Origin: Oegoconia quadripuncta
Lineage: Eukaryota > Arthropoda > Insecta > Lepidoptera > Autostichidae
Assembly (NCBI GenBank): GCA_949316235.1
Contig: OX438747.1
Coordinates: 30,756,618 to 30,820,617, forward strand
DNA length: 64,000 nucleotides
Direction: 5' to 3'
Below the pieces are notes generated by a model, which saw nothing but the letters and a program-made list of their open reading frames with translations, ran no database searches and was not told where the DNA came from. Positions within the stretch are counted from its first letter, which is position 1, and every line of letters starts with the position of its first letter. This document shows positions 1 to 9,160 of the stretch, in pieces. The position numbers were made by a program, and so were the translations under genes.

Positions 1-545
1 AGATTTACGTCTTTTGGTTTGTATTTAGTAATTCTATGAACACTATTGTTGTAAGAATCAACAATATTACTCAAGGGTTTACCTACCCATTTATAGTTTC
101 CTATAAAACTAAAATATTTATATAATTTGCTTTTAAGAGTCTTGATAACTCTTTCAACAATGGATGCCTTCTTGGTAGAATAAGTGGAATAATGATTTAC
201 TTTATATGAAGTAATTAAGGTACGGAAACAATCGTTATAAAATTCTTTGCCTAAATCTGTTTGCAAATTAATAGGAGTACGTTTAGAATTAACAAGGACT
301 TTTTTGAATGAATTACTTACTTCAACCTTGGATTTTGATTTAATAGGCATAACCCATACAAATTTAGAAAAGGCATCTATAATAACCAAAATATACTTGT
401 AACCACTGTTAACTTTTGCAACACTTTGCATGTCAATTAAATCGGCTTGCCACAAATCATCAATGCCTTTTAATATGACAGATCGTCGAACAAAATTTCT
501 TCGTGCTGCTTTATGAATTTCATCAACAATTTGTTGTTTAATCAT
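1..545 (-). CDS. Polinton/Maverick-type DDE integrase, N-terminal part (runs off the window)
   Basis: The minus strand reads open from an ATG at 545 to the window edge, about 180 residues. It has the retroviral-fold integrase core: Asp in LWQADLIDM (residue 35), Asp in LQTDLGKEF (97) and Glu in IVERVIKTL (131), followed by a YNNSVHR-type segment (HRITKYKPKDV at the edge). This pattern matches the integrases of Polinton/Maverick elements and the insect proteins annotated as 'F54H12.3-like transposon-derived'. An in-frame stop lies two codons upstream of the ATG, so the start is well fixed and little room is left for an N-terminal zinc-binding domain. The start overlaps the end of the upstream gene by 8 bp, which suggests a compact, virus-like unit. 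The role would be joining element ends to chromosomal DNA. The C terminus is outside the window, so intactness cannot be judged. Confidence 0.85.
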   Translation of the reverse strand, partial: MIKQQIVDEIHKAARRNFVRRSVILKGIDDLWQADLIDMQSVAKVNSGYKYILVIIDAFSKFVWVMPIKSKSKVEVSNSFKKVLVNSKRTPINLQTDLGKEFYNDCFRTLITSYKVNHYSTYSTKKASIVERVIKTLKSKLYKYFSFIGNYKWVGKPLSNIVDSYNNSVHRITKYKPKDVN

Positions 546-1026
546 TTTTTATTGATTGCAGCATGGCATTTACTTCAGATTTAGTATAATATTTTTCTAA
601 GAGCTTCGATAATAACGAAGATATACCAGCTCTGAAATCGTTAAACTTTATTGTTAATTGTTGTTCTGTGCAAAAGTTATCGACTATATTATCAACATAC
701 TGCTTATTCACTGCATCGTTTGCAGAAGAAGGATATTTCAGTCCCGTCAATCTTGCTGAATGTAAATAAAATTCCCCCTCTTCAGATTTGATCAAGGTTT
801 TTGAAAAGTCGATTGATTCTGTTTCTTGCTTTTGATTAATCAAGTTGTCTATATATTCCTTATTTACAGCATCATCTGCAGTTAAAGGGGATTTTACACC
901 TTTCAACCTCGCGAAATGCAAATCGAATTCTCCTTTTTCGGACTTTACCAACACCTTATCAAAATCAAAAGACTCAGACCTTCGTAGACGCTTATGAACG
1001 TGATGCCCAAATTTATCAAGGTTCAT
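538..1026 (-). CDS. Small tail-fibre-like repeat protein of the Polinton-type element
   Basis: This is a 162-residue protein starting at an ATG (1026). It contains two tandem copies, each about 45 residues, of the pattern F(D/S)K-L-KSE-GEF-LH-ARL-G---P--A-DAVNK-Y(I/V)DN, at roughly residues 20-65 and 70-113. The 'DAVNK.YVD' motif and the later YYTKSEV segment (about residues 146-152) are typical of trimeric phage tail-fibre and collar proteins. From that resemblance I infer a trimeric surface or fibre-like protein, but there is no direct evidence of function. It lies 70 bp downstream of the DUF8207-like gene and overlaps the integrase start by 8 bp, all on the minus strand. The reading frame is intact. 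Confidence 0.6.
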   Translation of the reverse strand: MNLDKFGHHVHKRLRRSESFDFDKVLVKSEKGEFDLHFARLKGVKSPLTADDAVNKEYIDNLINQKQETESIDFSKTLIKSEEGEFYLHSARLTGLKYPSSANDAVNKQYVDNIVDNFCTEQQLTIKFNDFRAGISSLLSKLLEKYYTKSEVNAMLQSIKND

Positions 1027-1096
1027 TTCCTAGAGTACTGTTGTAATCAAAGTCTAAGATGAAACTGTAAAGAATTATTATTAACTTTGTTTATAT

Positions 1097-2095
1097 TTAA
1101 TTTACGATACCATTTTCTTTCAATTCCTCTATTATGGATATTATTTCATTATCCATTCCAGTATTTCCAGCATCACGCGAAGCCCATAGAAGTTTCAATC
1201 GATCAATTAATTCATTTGGATTATCCCAATAAACGTAATCAACATTTTTTTTTAGTATTTTTTTATTCGGTAACCCTGATCCTTGAGTTAAGTCGTCCAT
1301 ACTTTCAGAATCTTTATGACATAACTTCATGAATAATGGTCTAATTATTTGTGTATATTTAAGACCCTTATTACTTTTAATAGGTTTTGAAGTATCATAA
1401 TCTCGCCGATGTGCGTTAGTATCTATTAACATAATTTTGTAATTTCGTTTATCATCTTCAGTTAGAAGTTTTAAGTTAGGTGTTTTCTTAAATAATAAAT
1501 CCATTAATCCTGGTGTTTTCGTATAAGTTCGTTCAGCAACTGAAATTTTGCTGTCGGTTACAGTCACACGAGATTTTCCCATCATTAGCTTTCCTCGTTC
1601 TTTTCTTACACCGAACGGGATATTATCAAACATTTCAGAAGACATAGACCAAGAAGTGTGAGAACTAACATTCTCAGGCGTTCCAAAAGACAGTCCGCTA
1701 GTATCAGACCTATCAGACTGATTATCAGATGTATTATTTTCTAAATATTCTGTTTCATTTGCACCCACATCACTTTCGTCATCATCATCTAGATATTCAT
1801 TATGCGAATCACTGGGGCTAAATTTAAGTTTTTTAACAGTTGCTGCTGGAGTATATCTATAATTAAACTTTCGTTTTTTGGTCTTAGTAGTTTCTGGCGG
1901 AGTTCTATCTTTCTTATCGTTATTCACAGGAAACCTTTTGTTAACCATTTTTTTCAGAGGTTCTGTTATTGGTTTGAGAACAGATTCAATGACCATGTCG
2001 TTGTTGGATCTAATATCCCGCATCATTTTAACTTTTTTTTTAACAGATTCTGCAGATTTTATTATTTGATTTTTTAATTTTTGTTCATTATCCAT
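1097..2095 (-). CDS. DUF8207-like protein of Polinton-type element
   Basis: This is a 332-residue open frame with an ATG start at 2095. The N-terminal half is low-complexity and charged: a basic stretch near residues 70-80 (KTKKRKFNYRY), an acidic run (DDDDESD) and a Ser/Thr/Asn-rich linker. The C-terminal half has a conserved-looking domain running from FGVRKERGKLMMG through YTKTPGLMDLLFKK and IDTNAHRRDYD to SRDAGNTGMDNE-IS-IEELK. This is the order of features I associate with the insect domain DUF8207, which is common beside Polinton-type integrases; that assignment is from memory. Function is unknown. A virion or DNA-binding role is only a guess from the neighbours. It sits 72 bp downstream of the ATPase gene on the same strand, and the frame has no stop or frameshift. 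Confidence 0.6.
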   Translation of the reverse strand: MDNEQKLKNQIIKSAESVKKKVKMMRDIRSNNDMVIESVLKPITEPLKKMVNKRFPVNNDKKDRTPPETTKTKKRKFNYRYTPAATVKKLKFSPSDSHNEYLDDDDESDVGANETEYLENNTSDNQSDRSDTSGLSFGTPENVSSHTSWSMSSEMFDNIPFGVRKERGKLMMGKSRVTVTDSKISVAERTYTKTPGLMDLLFKKTPNLKLLTEDDKRNYKIMLIDTNAHRRDYDTSKPIKSNKGLKYTQIIRPLFMKLCHKDSESMDDLTQGSGLPNKKILKKNVDYVYWDNPNELIDRLKLLWASRDAGNTGMDNEIISIIEELKENGIVN

Positions 2096-2167
2096 ATTCG
2101 CAGTACCTTACTTACCAAGTTCAGAGCACAAAATGAAAATAAAAACTTGATCGTTGTATTTAAATCA

Positions 2168-2854
2168 CTAATCAAACATTATAAATGTATCAAATTTCAT
2201 TCTGTAGCAACCCTTATTTTTTTCACAGTCTTTATTTATTACTAAATAACTATAAGGTGTGATCCATACATTTGCACACATGTCTCGAAACTGTAACCAA
2301 TTCATATCACTATTAACATGTTCGTCATAAACGTGACGCAAATTGATATCATCTTGCTTGAACAGTATAATGAGGTTAGCATTATCACGTATTAATTGCT
2401 TTGGGATTTTGCTATATGTTTGATTTAAATAAAAACAGTCAACATTTTTGTGCCTACCCATTGCAAAATAATCACGTATATTATTCTGATTCCCGGTGGC
2501 AACGTCATCAAAAATTATGATGGAATTAGGAGCAGCTTCCGCGGGACTAAGAATTTCTTCGTTTTCATGATATTTCGTAAAAGATACATTTGGAACCATT
2601 TGGAAAACTTTTTGTAGAAATATGAACTTGGGTTGGAAGAGAGTCTTAGAATAAAGGTAAACATTTTGATATCGCAAACCATTTTCATGCAACAGCAAAC
2701 CTATCATTAAATTTGTTTTACCGCAATTAGAGGGTCCAGAAATAATACAACGTATTGTATTTGGTAAAAGTTTTCCGTGACGTGAGATTGTCTTCCGTGG
2801 ATCAGCGCAAATTTTTTCTAAATTTAATGAATGTGGTTGCTTTACAAACTTCAT
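2168..2854 (-). CDS. A32/FtsK-HerA-type DNA packaging ATPase of Polinton-type element
   Basis: This is a 228-residue protein starting at an ATG at 2854. It has a clear P-loop, GPSNCGKT, at residues 40-47; a Walker B strand, IIIFDD, at about 112-117; and a downstream sensor-like segment, FYLNQTYSKIPKQLIRDN, at about 141-158, in which the Gln follows a hydrophobic strand. This arrangement and the small size match the genome-packaging ATPases of Polintons, adintoviruses and poxvirus A32 relatives, which pump DNA into capsids. It is the most upstream gene visible of the minus-strand cluster. No polymerase B, major or minor capsid, or protease frame is visible to its right, so the rest of the element must lie left of the window or is lost. 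Confidence 0.85.
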   Translation of the reverse strand: MKFVKQPHSLNLEKICADPRKTISRHGKLLPNTIRCIISGPSNCGKTNLMIGLLLHENGLRYQNVYLYSKTLFQPKFIFLQKVFQMVPNVSFTKYHENEEILSPAEAAPNSIIIFDDVATGNQNNIRDYFAMGRHKNVDCFYLNQTYSKIPKQLIRDNANLIILFKQDDINLRHVYDEHVNSDMNWLQFRDMCANVWITPYSYLVINKDCEKNKGCYRMKFDTFIMFD

Positions 2855-3540
2855 GTTTCAGGAACAGCAACCTATTCAATCTGCATCGGGCAGGCGTTCA
2901 AATGAAAGTGAAATATTTTTTATGTATACATGAACTTTATGAACCATGTGTTCATATTATTAAATAATGTTATGCTATCATAAAGGAGGGGGTAAGCAAT
3001 TCGACTATTAAAACAATAAGGTAGATCGGTAGGTAGGTTAATTACCACAGGCCTTCCAGTCAAGATGAACGTCAGGGATCAGTCTTTAGAAATGTGTGAA
3101 ATTAATGAAGCTTTGATTACGAATCATGGTTATGCTATATTTTATGGACTGCGCACATGTTTCCATTGCATGCATGATGTACATAGATGATTCAAATATA
3201 CGTCTTCATAATGTTCATACATAACCTTCAGATATAATCAACAGCTATTAAAAGGTCCTTTCAGGACCAAAAATTGTTCTATATGTTTCAATATCGATTG
3301 CATGAAACGCAAAAAACTTTGCAATGAACGCAGAAATATTTAAAAGCGATCGAACGATATCTCACTACTAATGAATGTAGGTAACCCCGGAGTACAGAGT
3401 AAGGTAACCGGTCTACGTTGTAGCACAAAATGATATTCTTACAACTACAGGTGATTTATATAGGTATCGTGATGGAGGGTTGAAATAACAGCGCCAATTC
3501 TTTAAATGACATATTGCACAGAGTGAGACGTACGATCATT
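2855..3540. other. Right flank of the Polinton-type cluster, no gene seen
   Basis: No reading frame, SINE or LINE could be recognised here. The right terminal inverted repeat of the Polinton-type element should lie in or near this stretch, but it cannot be located because the partner end is outside the window. Short purine tracts (near 2983) and AGGTAGATCGGTAGGTAGG at about 3021 are the only local structure. Confidence 0.4.
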
Positions 3541-3574
3541 CACCTCGTAAACTGATGGTGGGATAGAATGCACA

Positions 3575-3677
3575 ACGATATTATTGGGCATTCTAGAACA
3601 CCAGAAGTGAAGGAGGCGAAGCAGGTGCGTAGCCGACTGAACGGATGGTGGTCTAGAATGCCCAATAATATCCTACT
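3575..3677. repeat. Inverted repeat hairpin around ATTATTGGGCATTCTAGA
   Basis: The left arm (about 3576-3601, GATATTATTGGGCATTCTAG...) is matched almost perfectly by the right arm at about 3647-3674 (...CTAGAATGCCCAATAATATC), giving about 26 paired bases with a 45-base loop. No coding capacity is present. It is probably a foldback or MITE remnant next to the SINE that starts at about 3683. Confidence 0.6.
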
Positions 3678-3682
3678 CACAA

Positions 3683-3853
3683 CAATGCTATTAACATTGC
3701 TGCTTGGCGGCAGATTTAGATAAGATAGTGGTAGCTAGCCAGGCGGACATTTTAAAATGCCCTACCACCAACCAAACCGAGTACTAAACATGTACCCCGC
3801 TGGGGATCGAACCCGCGACCTCCGATTCGTAAACCCTATGTTGTTTATATTGT
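3683..3853 (-). mobile_element. SINE family A, head half (minus)
   Basis: This is a minus-strand copy of the window's most frequent SINE (reference copy at 8821-9160). The tRNA-like head with the B box (GGGGATCGAACCCGCGACC as seen on the plus strand) and the GCTAGCTACCA middle segment are present. The 3' half and oligo-A tail are missing. Confidence 0.85.
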
Positions 3854-4064
3854 GTTACTCCACAAATGTACCTCCCCCTCCCCATTTTTTGCAAAACAAT
3901 ACATAAACATTATCCCAACACACAATTAATATAACCATGGACAAACAAAACTGGAGGACTGACAATCGCCACACTAGGAACCGTACCTCGGAAGATCTCA
4001 AGCCTAATTGATAAACTAGATAGCGCTAATAGATAGCCTGGAAATAAATAGATTAAAATAAATA

Positions 4065-4640
4065 AATAAATAATAAATATTTCGGACACTTACCTACACC
4101 AATCATCTTGTCCCAAGCTAAGCAAGGTTGTCCATACATTTATTATTTATTTTATTTTATAAGGAACACCAAGAGCAGAAATAAATATGGATAAGTACTA
4201 GATAGCTGCCATACGTCCCGTACATACGGGACTGTCACCGTATTTGACCATCCCGTCCCGTACCTATTACTATATGTCCCGTATTTCGACAAAATACGGA
4301 AATAAAATAGATAGGTCAGGGGCGCGAGCGCGATAGCTACTACTGGGGAGATCAAATCTCAACAGATCAATACCCATCTGTTAGAAAACTTATACTACGC
4401 GCACATGCGTGCAAAAGTAATTAAATATAATATAGTTCAAAAGCCGCGTGTCGTCGGTATTGAATGTCTTAGTTTCGAGTTTTGGGCATCAGAAAAGAAA
4501 ACGTCCCGTATTGACTTCTAGAAGTTATGGCAACCCTATAGATAACGGATAAATATACATAAATATTTAAACAACATCCACGACTCAGTAATAAATGTTC
4601 GTATTCATCACACAAATATTTACCCCTCGCGGTATTCGAA
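4065..4640 (-). mobile_element. SINE family C (minus) split by a 400-bp CCCGTA-rich insertion
   Basis: The family C tail (TCGGACACTTACCTACACCAATCATCTTGTCCC...) is at 4080-4135. The matching middle and head (ATAACGGATAAATATACATAAATATTT... to CCCCTCGCGGTATTCGAATCC) resume at about 4541-4640. The intervening block (about 4140-4540) contains repeated, partly self-complementary ACGGGAC/GTCCCGTA motifs and is probably an insertion of another repeat. No believable gene is present in the insert. Confidence 0.6.
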
Positions 4641-4652
4641 TCCGTAATCAAT

Positions 4653-4775
4653 ACAATACAAATACTCTTTATTGCGCAAAATAATTTACAATAATTTTTG
4701 ATGATAACAATAGAAAACAATTAGGCAGTCTTATCACTAAAAGCGATCTCTTCCAGACAACCCACAGCTATGGGA
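4653..4775 (-). mobile_element. LINE 3' tail with (TATTG)n end (minus)
   Basis: On the plus strand this reads AATACAATACAAATACTCTTTATTGCGC...GCGGTCTTATCAC-like...AGCGATCTCTTCC. It is the reverse complement of the 3' UTR tail seen at 13440-13600 and 42983-43095. Only the last 120 bp or so are present, as is usual for 5'-truncated LINE insertions. Confidence 0.65.
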
Positions 4776-4905
4776 CATTTGAAATAATATTCCATTTTCC
4801 AAATTAAAAACAAATTTGGATATAGCTTTGAAAATAGCAGGAATGGTACATATGATTAACGAAGAAGAAAACTCCAATTTCATAGGTAAAGACCCAATAT
4901 TTATC
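4776..4905. repeat. Fragment of the 420-bp TACCTATGAAATTGG element
   Basis: The segment GGAATGGTACATATGATTAACGAAGAAG... ending in CCAATTTCATAGGTAAAGACCC matches the right third of the two full copies at 10,020-10,445 and 24,750-25,155. It is truncated on the left. Confidence 0.7.
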
Positions 4906-5224
4906 CTGCTCATTCGCTTGGATGAAATATACAACTATCCCGCCCTCATTCCTACGTCGCGCGCTACAAACGATATCATGGTACGAGGGTTACATCCTTC
5001 ACATCTTGCTGGTATTGCGTATTTCATTTTGTCTTTAGGATGGCGATTATCAGTACTCTTGTTTTGTTGGTTCATTCTATAACGAAAAGGATAAAACAGA
5101 ACACGAAAAAGCTGACAATAGCTGGGCGAAAAAAATAAACCTGTAACTGGTTGGCTTAAATCATACTTATTATTAACGGTTTCCCTCACAGTATTGAAAA
5201 ATCCTGAAAAAGAAATACAAATGT

Positions 5225-5385
5225 ATACATACTGTTTTTATTTTTAACTTATACACGACGTGTTAGCACTTGACCTCAAACAACCTGACGTTAAGTGAAC
5301 ATGACGGTGGAAGCGCGTTCACCCGAAACCCCCAAATAATTTGAGACTGGCTATCTTATTTCAAACAGCCGAAACACGAATAATA
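5225..5385 (-). mobile_element. Diverged SINE family A, tail half (minus)
   Basis: ACACGACGTGTTAGCACTTGACCTCAAAC...CTTAAGTGAACATGACG...ACTGGCTATCTTATTTC follows the minus-strand order of the SINE A tail but is clearly more diverged than the copy at 5561-5889. It is an older, partial insertion. Confidence 0.65.
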
Positions 5386-5560
5386 AATTGTATAGAAGCG
5401 TAACTAAGCCAAATAAATGGTTCCACGAAATAGAACCCGTCACGGGCGGGGCGTAAAATAGGGACAGAGCGCACGCCAGTAAGCTGTGACACTCGAGTCA
5501 CCGGCCGGCGCGTGACCTTGACGCGACCAATCGCGTGCAAGCTTTGTCTATGAGAGTGTG

Positions 5561-5889
5561 TTTTTTTTTTATGCACAACGGGTCTGCACTTGACCTCAAT
5601 CACACCTGATGTTAAGTGAAGATGAGGCCGAAGGTGGTAGCGTACTGACCCGGAAACCTCATCTTGTTTGGGGGACTGGCTATCTTATCTTTGAGAACCG
5701 GAACACAACAATGTTATTAACATTGCTGTTTGGCGGCAGATTTAGATAAGATGGTGGTACCTAGCCAGGCGGACATTTAATATGCCCTACCACCAACCAA
5801 ACCGAGTACTAAATATGTACTCTGGGAATCGAACCCGTGACCTCCGAAACGTAAACCCAATGTTGTTTACATTGAGCCAAGGAGGCGGT
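5561..5889 (-). mobile_element. SINE family A, near full length (minus)
   Basis: It runs from an oligo-T (the A tail on the minus strand) through ATGCACAACGGG..., the ATCTTATCT middle and the GGCGGACATTTAATATGCCC block to the tRNA-like head ending in GGAGGCGGT. The B box is retained (GGGAATCGAACCCGTGACC). A further diverged fragment of the same family follows at about 5966-6040. Confidence 0.9.
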
Positions 5890-6044
5890 TGTTTCGCTGT
5901 CATTGCTTTTAGCTTGTATAATATCAAAGCGGTAATTGTAGGAGAGTTACTCTTCTGTACAATTATTATTAGTAGGATAAGATAGTGGTAGCTATCCAGG
6001 CTGATGTTAAAAAACCGAATGATGAACATGTACTCCGTTGTAAA

Positions 6045-6235
6045 ATTGCTACACACAACGCCATCTAGTTGCACACTAAGCAACTAGGCTTTTTATACAC
6101 ACCATATAGTTGATATGCTACAAGAACACATTGTTTTGTAAATTTATATAGATATTATATGAATGTAAATATCCATCGGGTACATATGTAGAAATATGCC
6201 CCTAATGGGATTCGAACCCGCGACTTCCAGACTTA
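6045..6235 (-). mobile_element. SINE family B (minus), diverged
   Basis: It has the minus-strand order of family B: ACACAACGCCATCTAGTTGCACACTAAGCAACTAGGC, then the AAATAAATA-like spacer, then TATGCCCCTAATGGGATTCGAACCCGCGACTTCC (the tRNA B box). The extreme head is missing. Confidence 0.75.
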
Positions 6236-6239
6236 GCGG

Positions 6240-6605
6240 GGAGTCCAAATAATAAAATACTTATATAACTTTTAAATATAAAAAAAATACCCATTTGTAT
6301 ACATAAATATGCCCAAATAAGACGTTCCACACGAAACTTAAGAAAAAAAAAACAAACGAATAAAAAAGATAACCTTCGTCATAACCTCTATTCTTGAGCG
6401 ACAATTTGTGGAGGCTCATAGCATGTCTACCGATATAATCTGGAAAAATTAAATTAAATAAAAAATAAAGTCCAAGTAAATAACCTACCCATCATCTTCA
6501 TATCCATATTAATTTTCTACAATATAAAAGAATTATCTATGTTTTGTCGATTTTGCGTAAATTAAACTGTCTGACCTATATGAATAAATATTTTGGTTGC
6601 TCCTT
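6240..6605. other. AT-rich spacer, nothing recognised
   Basis: This stretch shows no open frame with codon structure, no SINE head and no inverted repeat that I could find. It ends abruptly at the tandem array that begins near 6610. Confidence 0.4.
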
Positions 6606-6609
6606 AACA

Positions 6610-7232
6610 CGATGGGCCATCGGGTGAATTCGTATGGCCCATTACGTCGGGTGAAGAGCGTAGTGGCTTCGTATGGCCATTACGTCGGGTTTAGTGCGTA
6701 GTGGCTTCGTATGGCCCATTACGTCGGGTGAAGAGCGTAGTGGCTTCGTATGGCCTATTACGTCGGGTGAAGAGCGTAGTGGCTTCGTATGGCCATTACG
6801 TCGGGTTTAGTGCGTAGTGGCTTCGTATGGCCCATTACGTCGGGTGAAGAGCGTAGTGGCTTCGTATGGCCTATTACGTCGGGTGAAGAGCGTAGTGGCT
6901 TCGTATGGCCATTACGTCGGGTTTAGTGCGTAGTGGCTTCGTATGGCCCATTACGTCGGGTGAAGAGCGTAGTGGCTTCGTATGGCCTATTACGTCGGGT
7001 GAAGAGCGTAGTGGCTTCGTATGGCCATTACGTCGGGTTTAGTGCGTAGTGGCTTCGTATGGCCCATTACGTCGGGTGAAGAGCGTAGTGGCTTCGTATG
7101 GCCTATTACGTCGGGTGAAGAGCGTAGTGGCTTCGTATGGCCCATTACGTCGGGTTTAGTGCGTAGTGGCTTCGTATGGCCCATTACGTCGGGTGAAGAG
7201 CGTAGTGGCTTCGTATGGCCCATTACGCCGTG
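6610..7232. repeat. Tandem satellite with a 116-bp, three-monomer higher-order unit
   Basis: Monomers start with CGTATGGCC. Type A is 38 bp (CCATTACG...TTTAGTG), type B is 39 bp (CCCATTACG...GAAGAG) and type C is 39 bp (CCTATTACG...GAAGAG). The order is B-A-B-C-A-B-C-A-B-C-A-B-C-A'-B, with A units starting at 6670, 6786, 6902 and 7018, exactly 116 bp apart. The last A unit (7134) carries an extra C. The 78-codon or so open frames on both strands are by-products of a 39-bp period divisible by three and are not genes. Confidence 0.95.
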
Positions 7233-7905
7233 CGATGGTCTAATATAGCCTGAGTGTTAGCGCAGGGAAAATACGTTTAGACCTTGGAAAAACGCATAAC
7301 CGCGATACATTTAAGGAAATTATCGTTCCAAATTATTTACCTTTCCGCCTTTGTACTTATATTTAAGTTACATTTAATTTATCAATGTATATACATATGA
7401 AGTATAATAAAGCGTTTACAAACAAACAAACAAACTATTAGTTCTCATTTTTATTTATTAAGCAAAGCAGCTCGACGACATTTTCAGCTAAAACACATGC
7501 ATACCTAACTATAACATGCTTAGTTTTTTATCCATCAATAAGCAAAAGTCTATCTAATTAAATATCAGTTAGTATTTATTGCTTTTAAGGTTCAAATTAA
7601 AAATAGAGTTTTCTAAAAAAATCTAGACTAAGCGCTCGTTTTTTTTAGGCTTATTCAAAGTTCTAACACCCCTATATAAGATAGCAACTATTTAAATCGG
7701 TTTATGTCTAGCTAAGCTAATTTTTTACCGTATTTTCCCTGGGCTATGTCGGTTTTTCGTCCACATAGTGTCCCAATGACAATGATACGCATTTACACTG
7801 GGCCCGCTATTCAAGTATTTGTTTGGGCGTGATGGAGTATGGATGTCATGAAATACGACGACATTACAACTAATCGTAGACATCGTGTAGGTACGAGGCA
7901 ACATC
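7233..7905. other. AT-rich spacer between two tandem arrays
   Basis: No gene or known repeat was recognised. A poly-purine stretch with AACAAACAAACAAAC lies at about 7418-7434. The two flanking arrays share the word GATGGGCCAT. Confidence 0.4.
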
Positions 7906-7907
7906 GC

Positions 7908-8137
7908 TGGCCATCTCACCGACGCTTTGATAGGCCATCGTGTAGTCGATGGGCCATCTCACCGACCATTTAATGGGCCATAGTGTAGTCGCTGGGCCAT
8001 CGTGTAGTCGCTGGGCCATCTCATCGACCATTTGATGGGCCATCGTGTAGTCGCTGGGCCACGTCACCGATCATTTGATTGGCCATCGTGTAGTCGCTGG
8101 GCCATCTTACCGACCATTTGATAGGCCATCGTGCAGC
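7908..8137. repeat. Minisatellite with alternating 24- and 19-bp units (43-bp period)
   Basis: The unit X, (G)GGCCATCTCACCGACCATTTGAT (24 bp), alternates with Y, GGGCCATCGTGTAGTCGCT (19 bp). About five XY pairs are visible, with one duplicated Y near 7970-8013. Open frames on the minus strand across it (WPIDYTMA-like repeats) are artefacts of the array. Confidence 0.85.
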
Positions 8138-8149
8138 CTTAATACTTTA

Positions 8150-8820
8150 AAAATCCTAATTCCAAAGCCTCGTTTAAGGCTTCTATAGTGAGTTTTTAAA
8201 AGTGGACGGCCAGATAGGGAGCGCTATAGATGAGTGGATGACCGACAAAACGCTCCTGATGTGTGTCAGGTACATAGGGAGCTTGTAAGAGAATAAAAGA
8301 GATTATGGTGGAAGGGATAGGACCACCGATTTAAACAATGATTTATACAACAATTCAGTACCTGCATCTCTTTCCATGCCTGCATTGGACGCGGAGAGCA
8401 TAATCTGGACCCAGAGACAAAACAGTCCAAGAATAACGAGAATCCGGAGCAGCGAAGCATATTTTAGCCGTGGCATCTCTTTCACGCGCTAGCCGCTGTC
8501 ATCTCTCCTCCTCACACGGTAGATGTTGCTAGCATCCTGTTTTACCGACGGCACCGTTTTCTTTCTGCAGGCATTGCAGTTTAGTTCTGCCGTTCCATCA
8601 ATAGATGGCGGTCTAACTACTAAAGATGCAAGGTGGGTTGTTTGCGAGTTTTGTCCGGCAGATGGAGATGACTCATGTTTACTTCTTATTCTACGTCATG
8701 GTTGATATGTTTGATTTGTGCGGTACGTTGAGATCTGTAACAAAGGAAATAGTCGTTATTTTGTGAACTAAGTAATTGTATATATTCTTAATTCATATGA
8801 ATAAATATACAATATATTTA
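8150..8820. other. No recognised gene or repeat
   Basis: Mixed-composition sequence, less AT-rich than its surroundings between about 8200 and 8700. Several short open frames exist on both strands, but none shows a recognisable motif or matching splice signals. It could be old LINE sequence. Confidence 0.3.
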
Positions 8821-9160
8821 ACCGCCTCCGTGGCTCAATGTAAACAACATTGGGTTTACGATTCGGAGGTCGCGGGTTCGATCCCCAGCGGGATACATGT
8901 TTAAGTACTCGGTTTGGTTGGTGGTAGGGCATTTTAAATGTCCGCCTGGCTAGCTACCACTATCTTATCTAAATCTGCTGCCAAGCAGCAATGTTAATAG
9001 CATTGTTGTGTTCCGGTTGTCAGAGATAAGATAGCCAGTCCCCCAAATGTGTTGGGGTTTCTGGTAGTACGCTTCCACCTTCAACCTCATCTTCACTTAA
9101 CATCAGGTGTGATTGAGGTCAAATACGAACCAGTCGTGCATATAAAAAAAAAAAAAAAAA
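8821..9160 (+). mobile_element. SINE family A, full length (reference copy)
   Basis: This is a tRNA-derived SINE of about 340 bp. The head carries an A box (TGGCTCAATG) and a B box (GGTCGCGGGTTCGATCC). The body is GTACTCGGTTTGGTTGGTGG...GTCCGCCTGGCTAGCTACCA...ATCTTATCTAAATCTGC..., the tail reads CTTAACATCAGGTGTGATTGAGG, and it ends in an 18-base oligo-A run. These RNA polymerase III boxes are internal promoter elements of the retroposon and do not mark a working tRNA gene: the expected cloverleaf arms are not kept. Confidence 0.92.

Noticed and set aside
6990..7248. Overlapping open frames on both strands (MGHTKPLRSSPDV and WPITSGEERSGFV repeats)
   Set aside because: They arise because 39-bp satellite monomers are divisible by three; the frames start and stop with the array and have no gene signals.
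8821..8900. tRNA gene-like A and B boxes at this and about 20 other sites
   Set aside because: All are heads of tRNA-derived SINEs: the B box is kept but acceptor and anticodon arms do not pair, and each is followed by a shared SINE body and tail.
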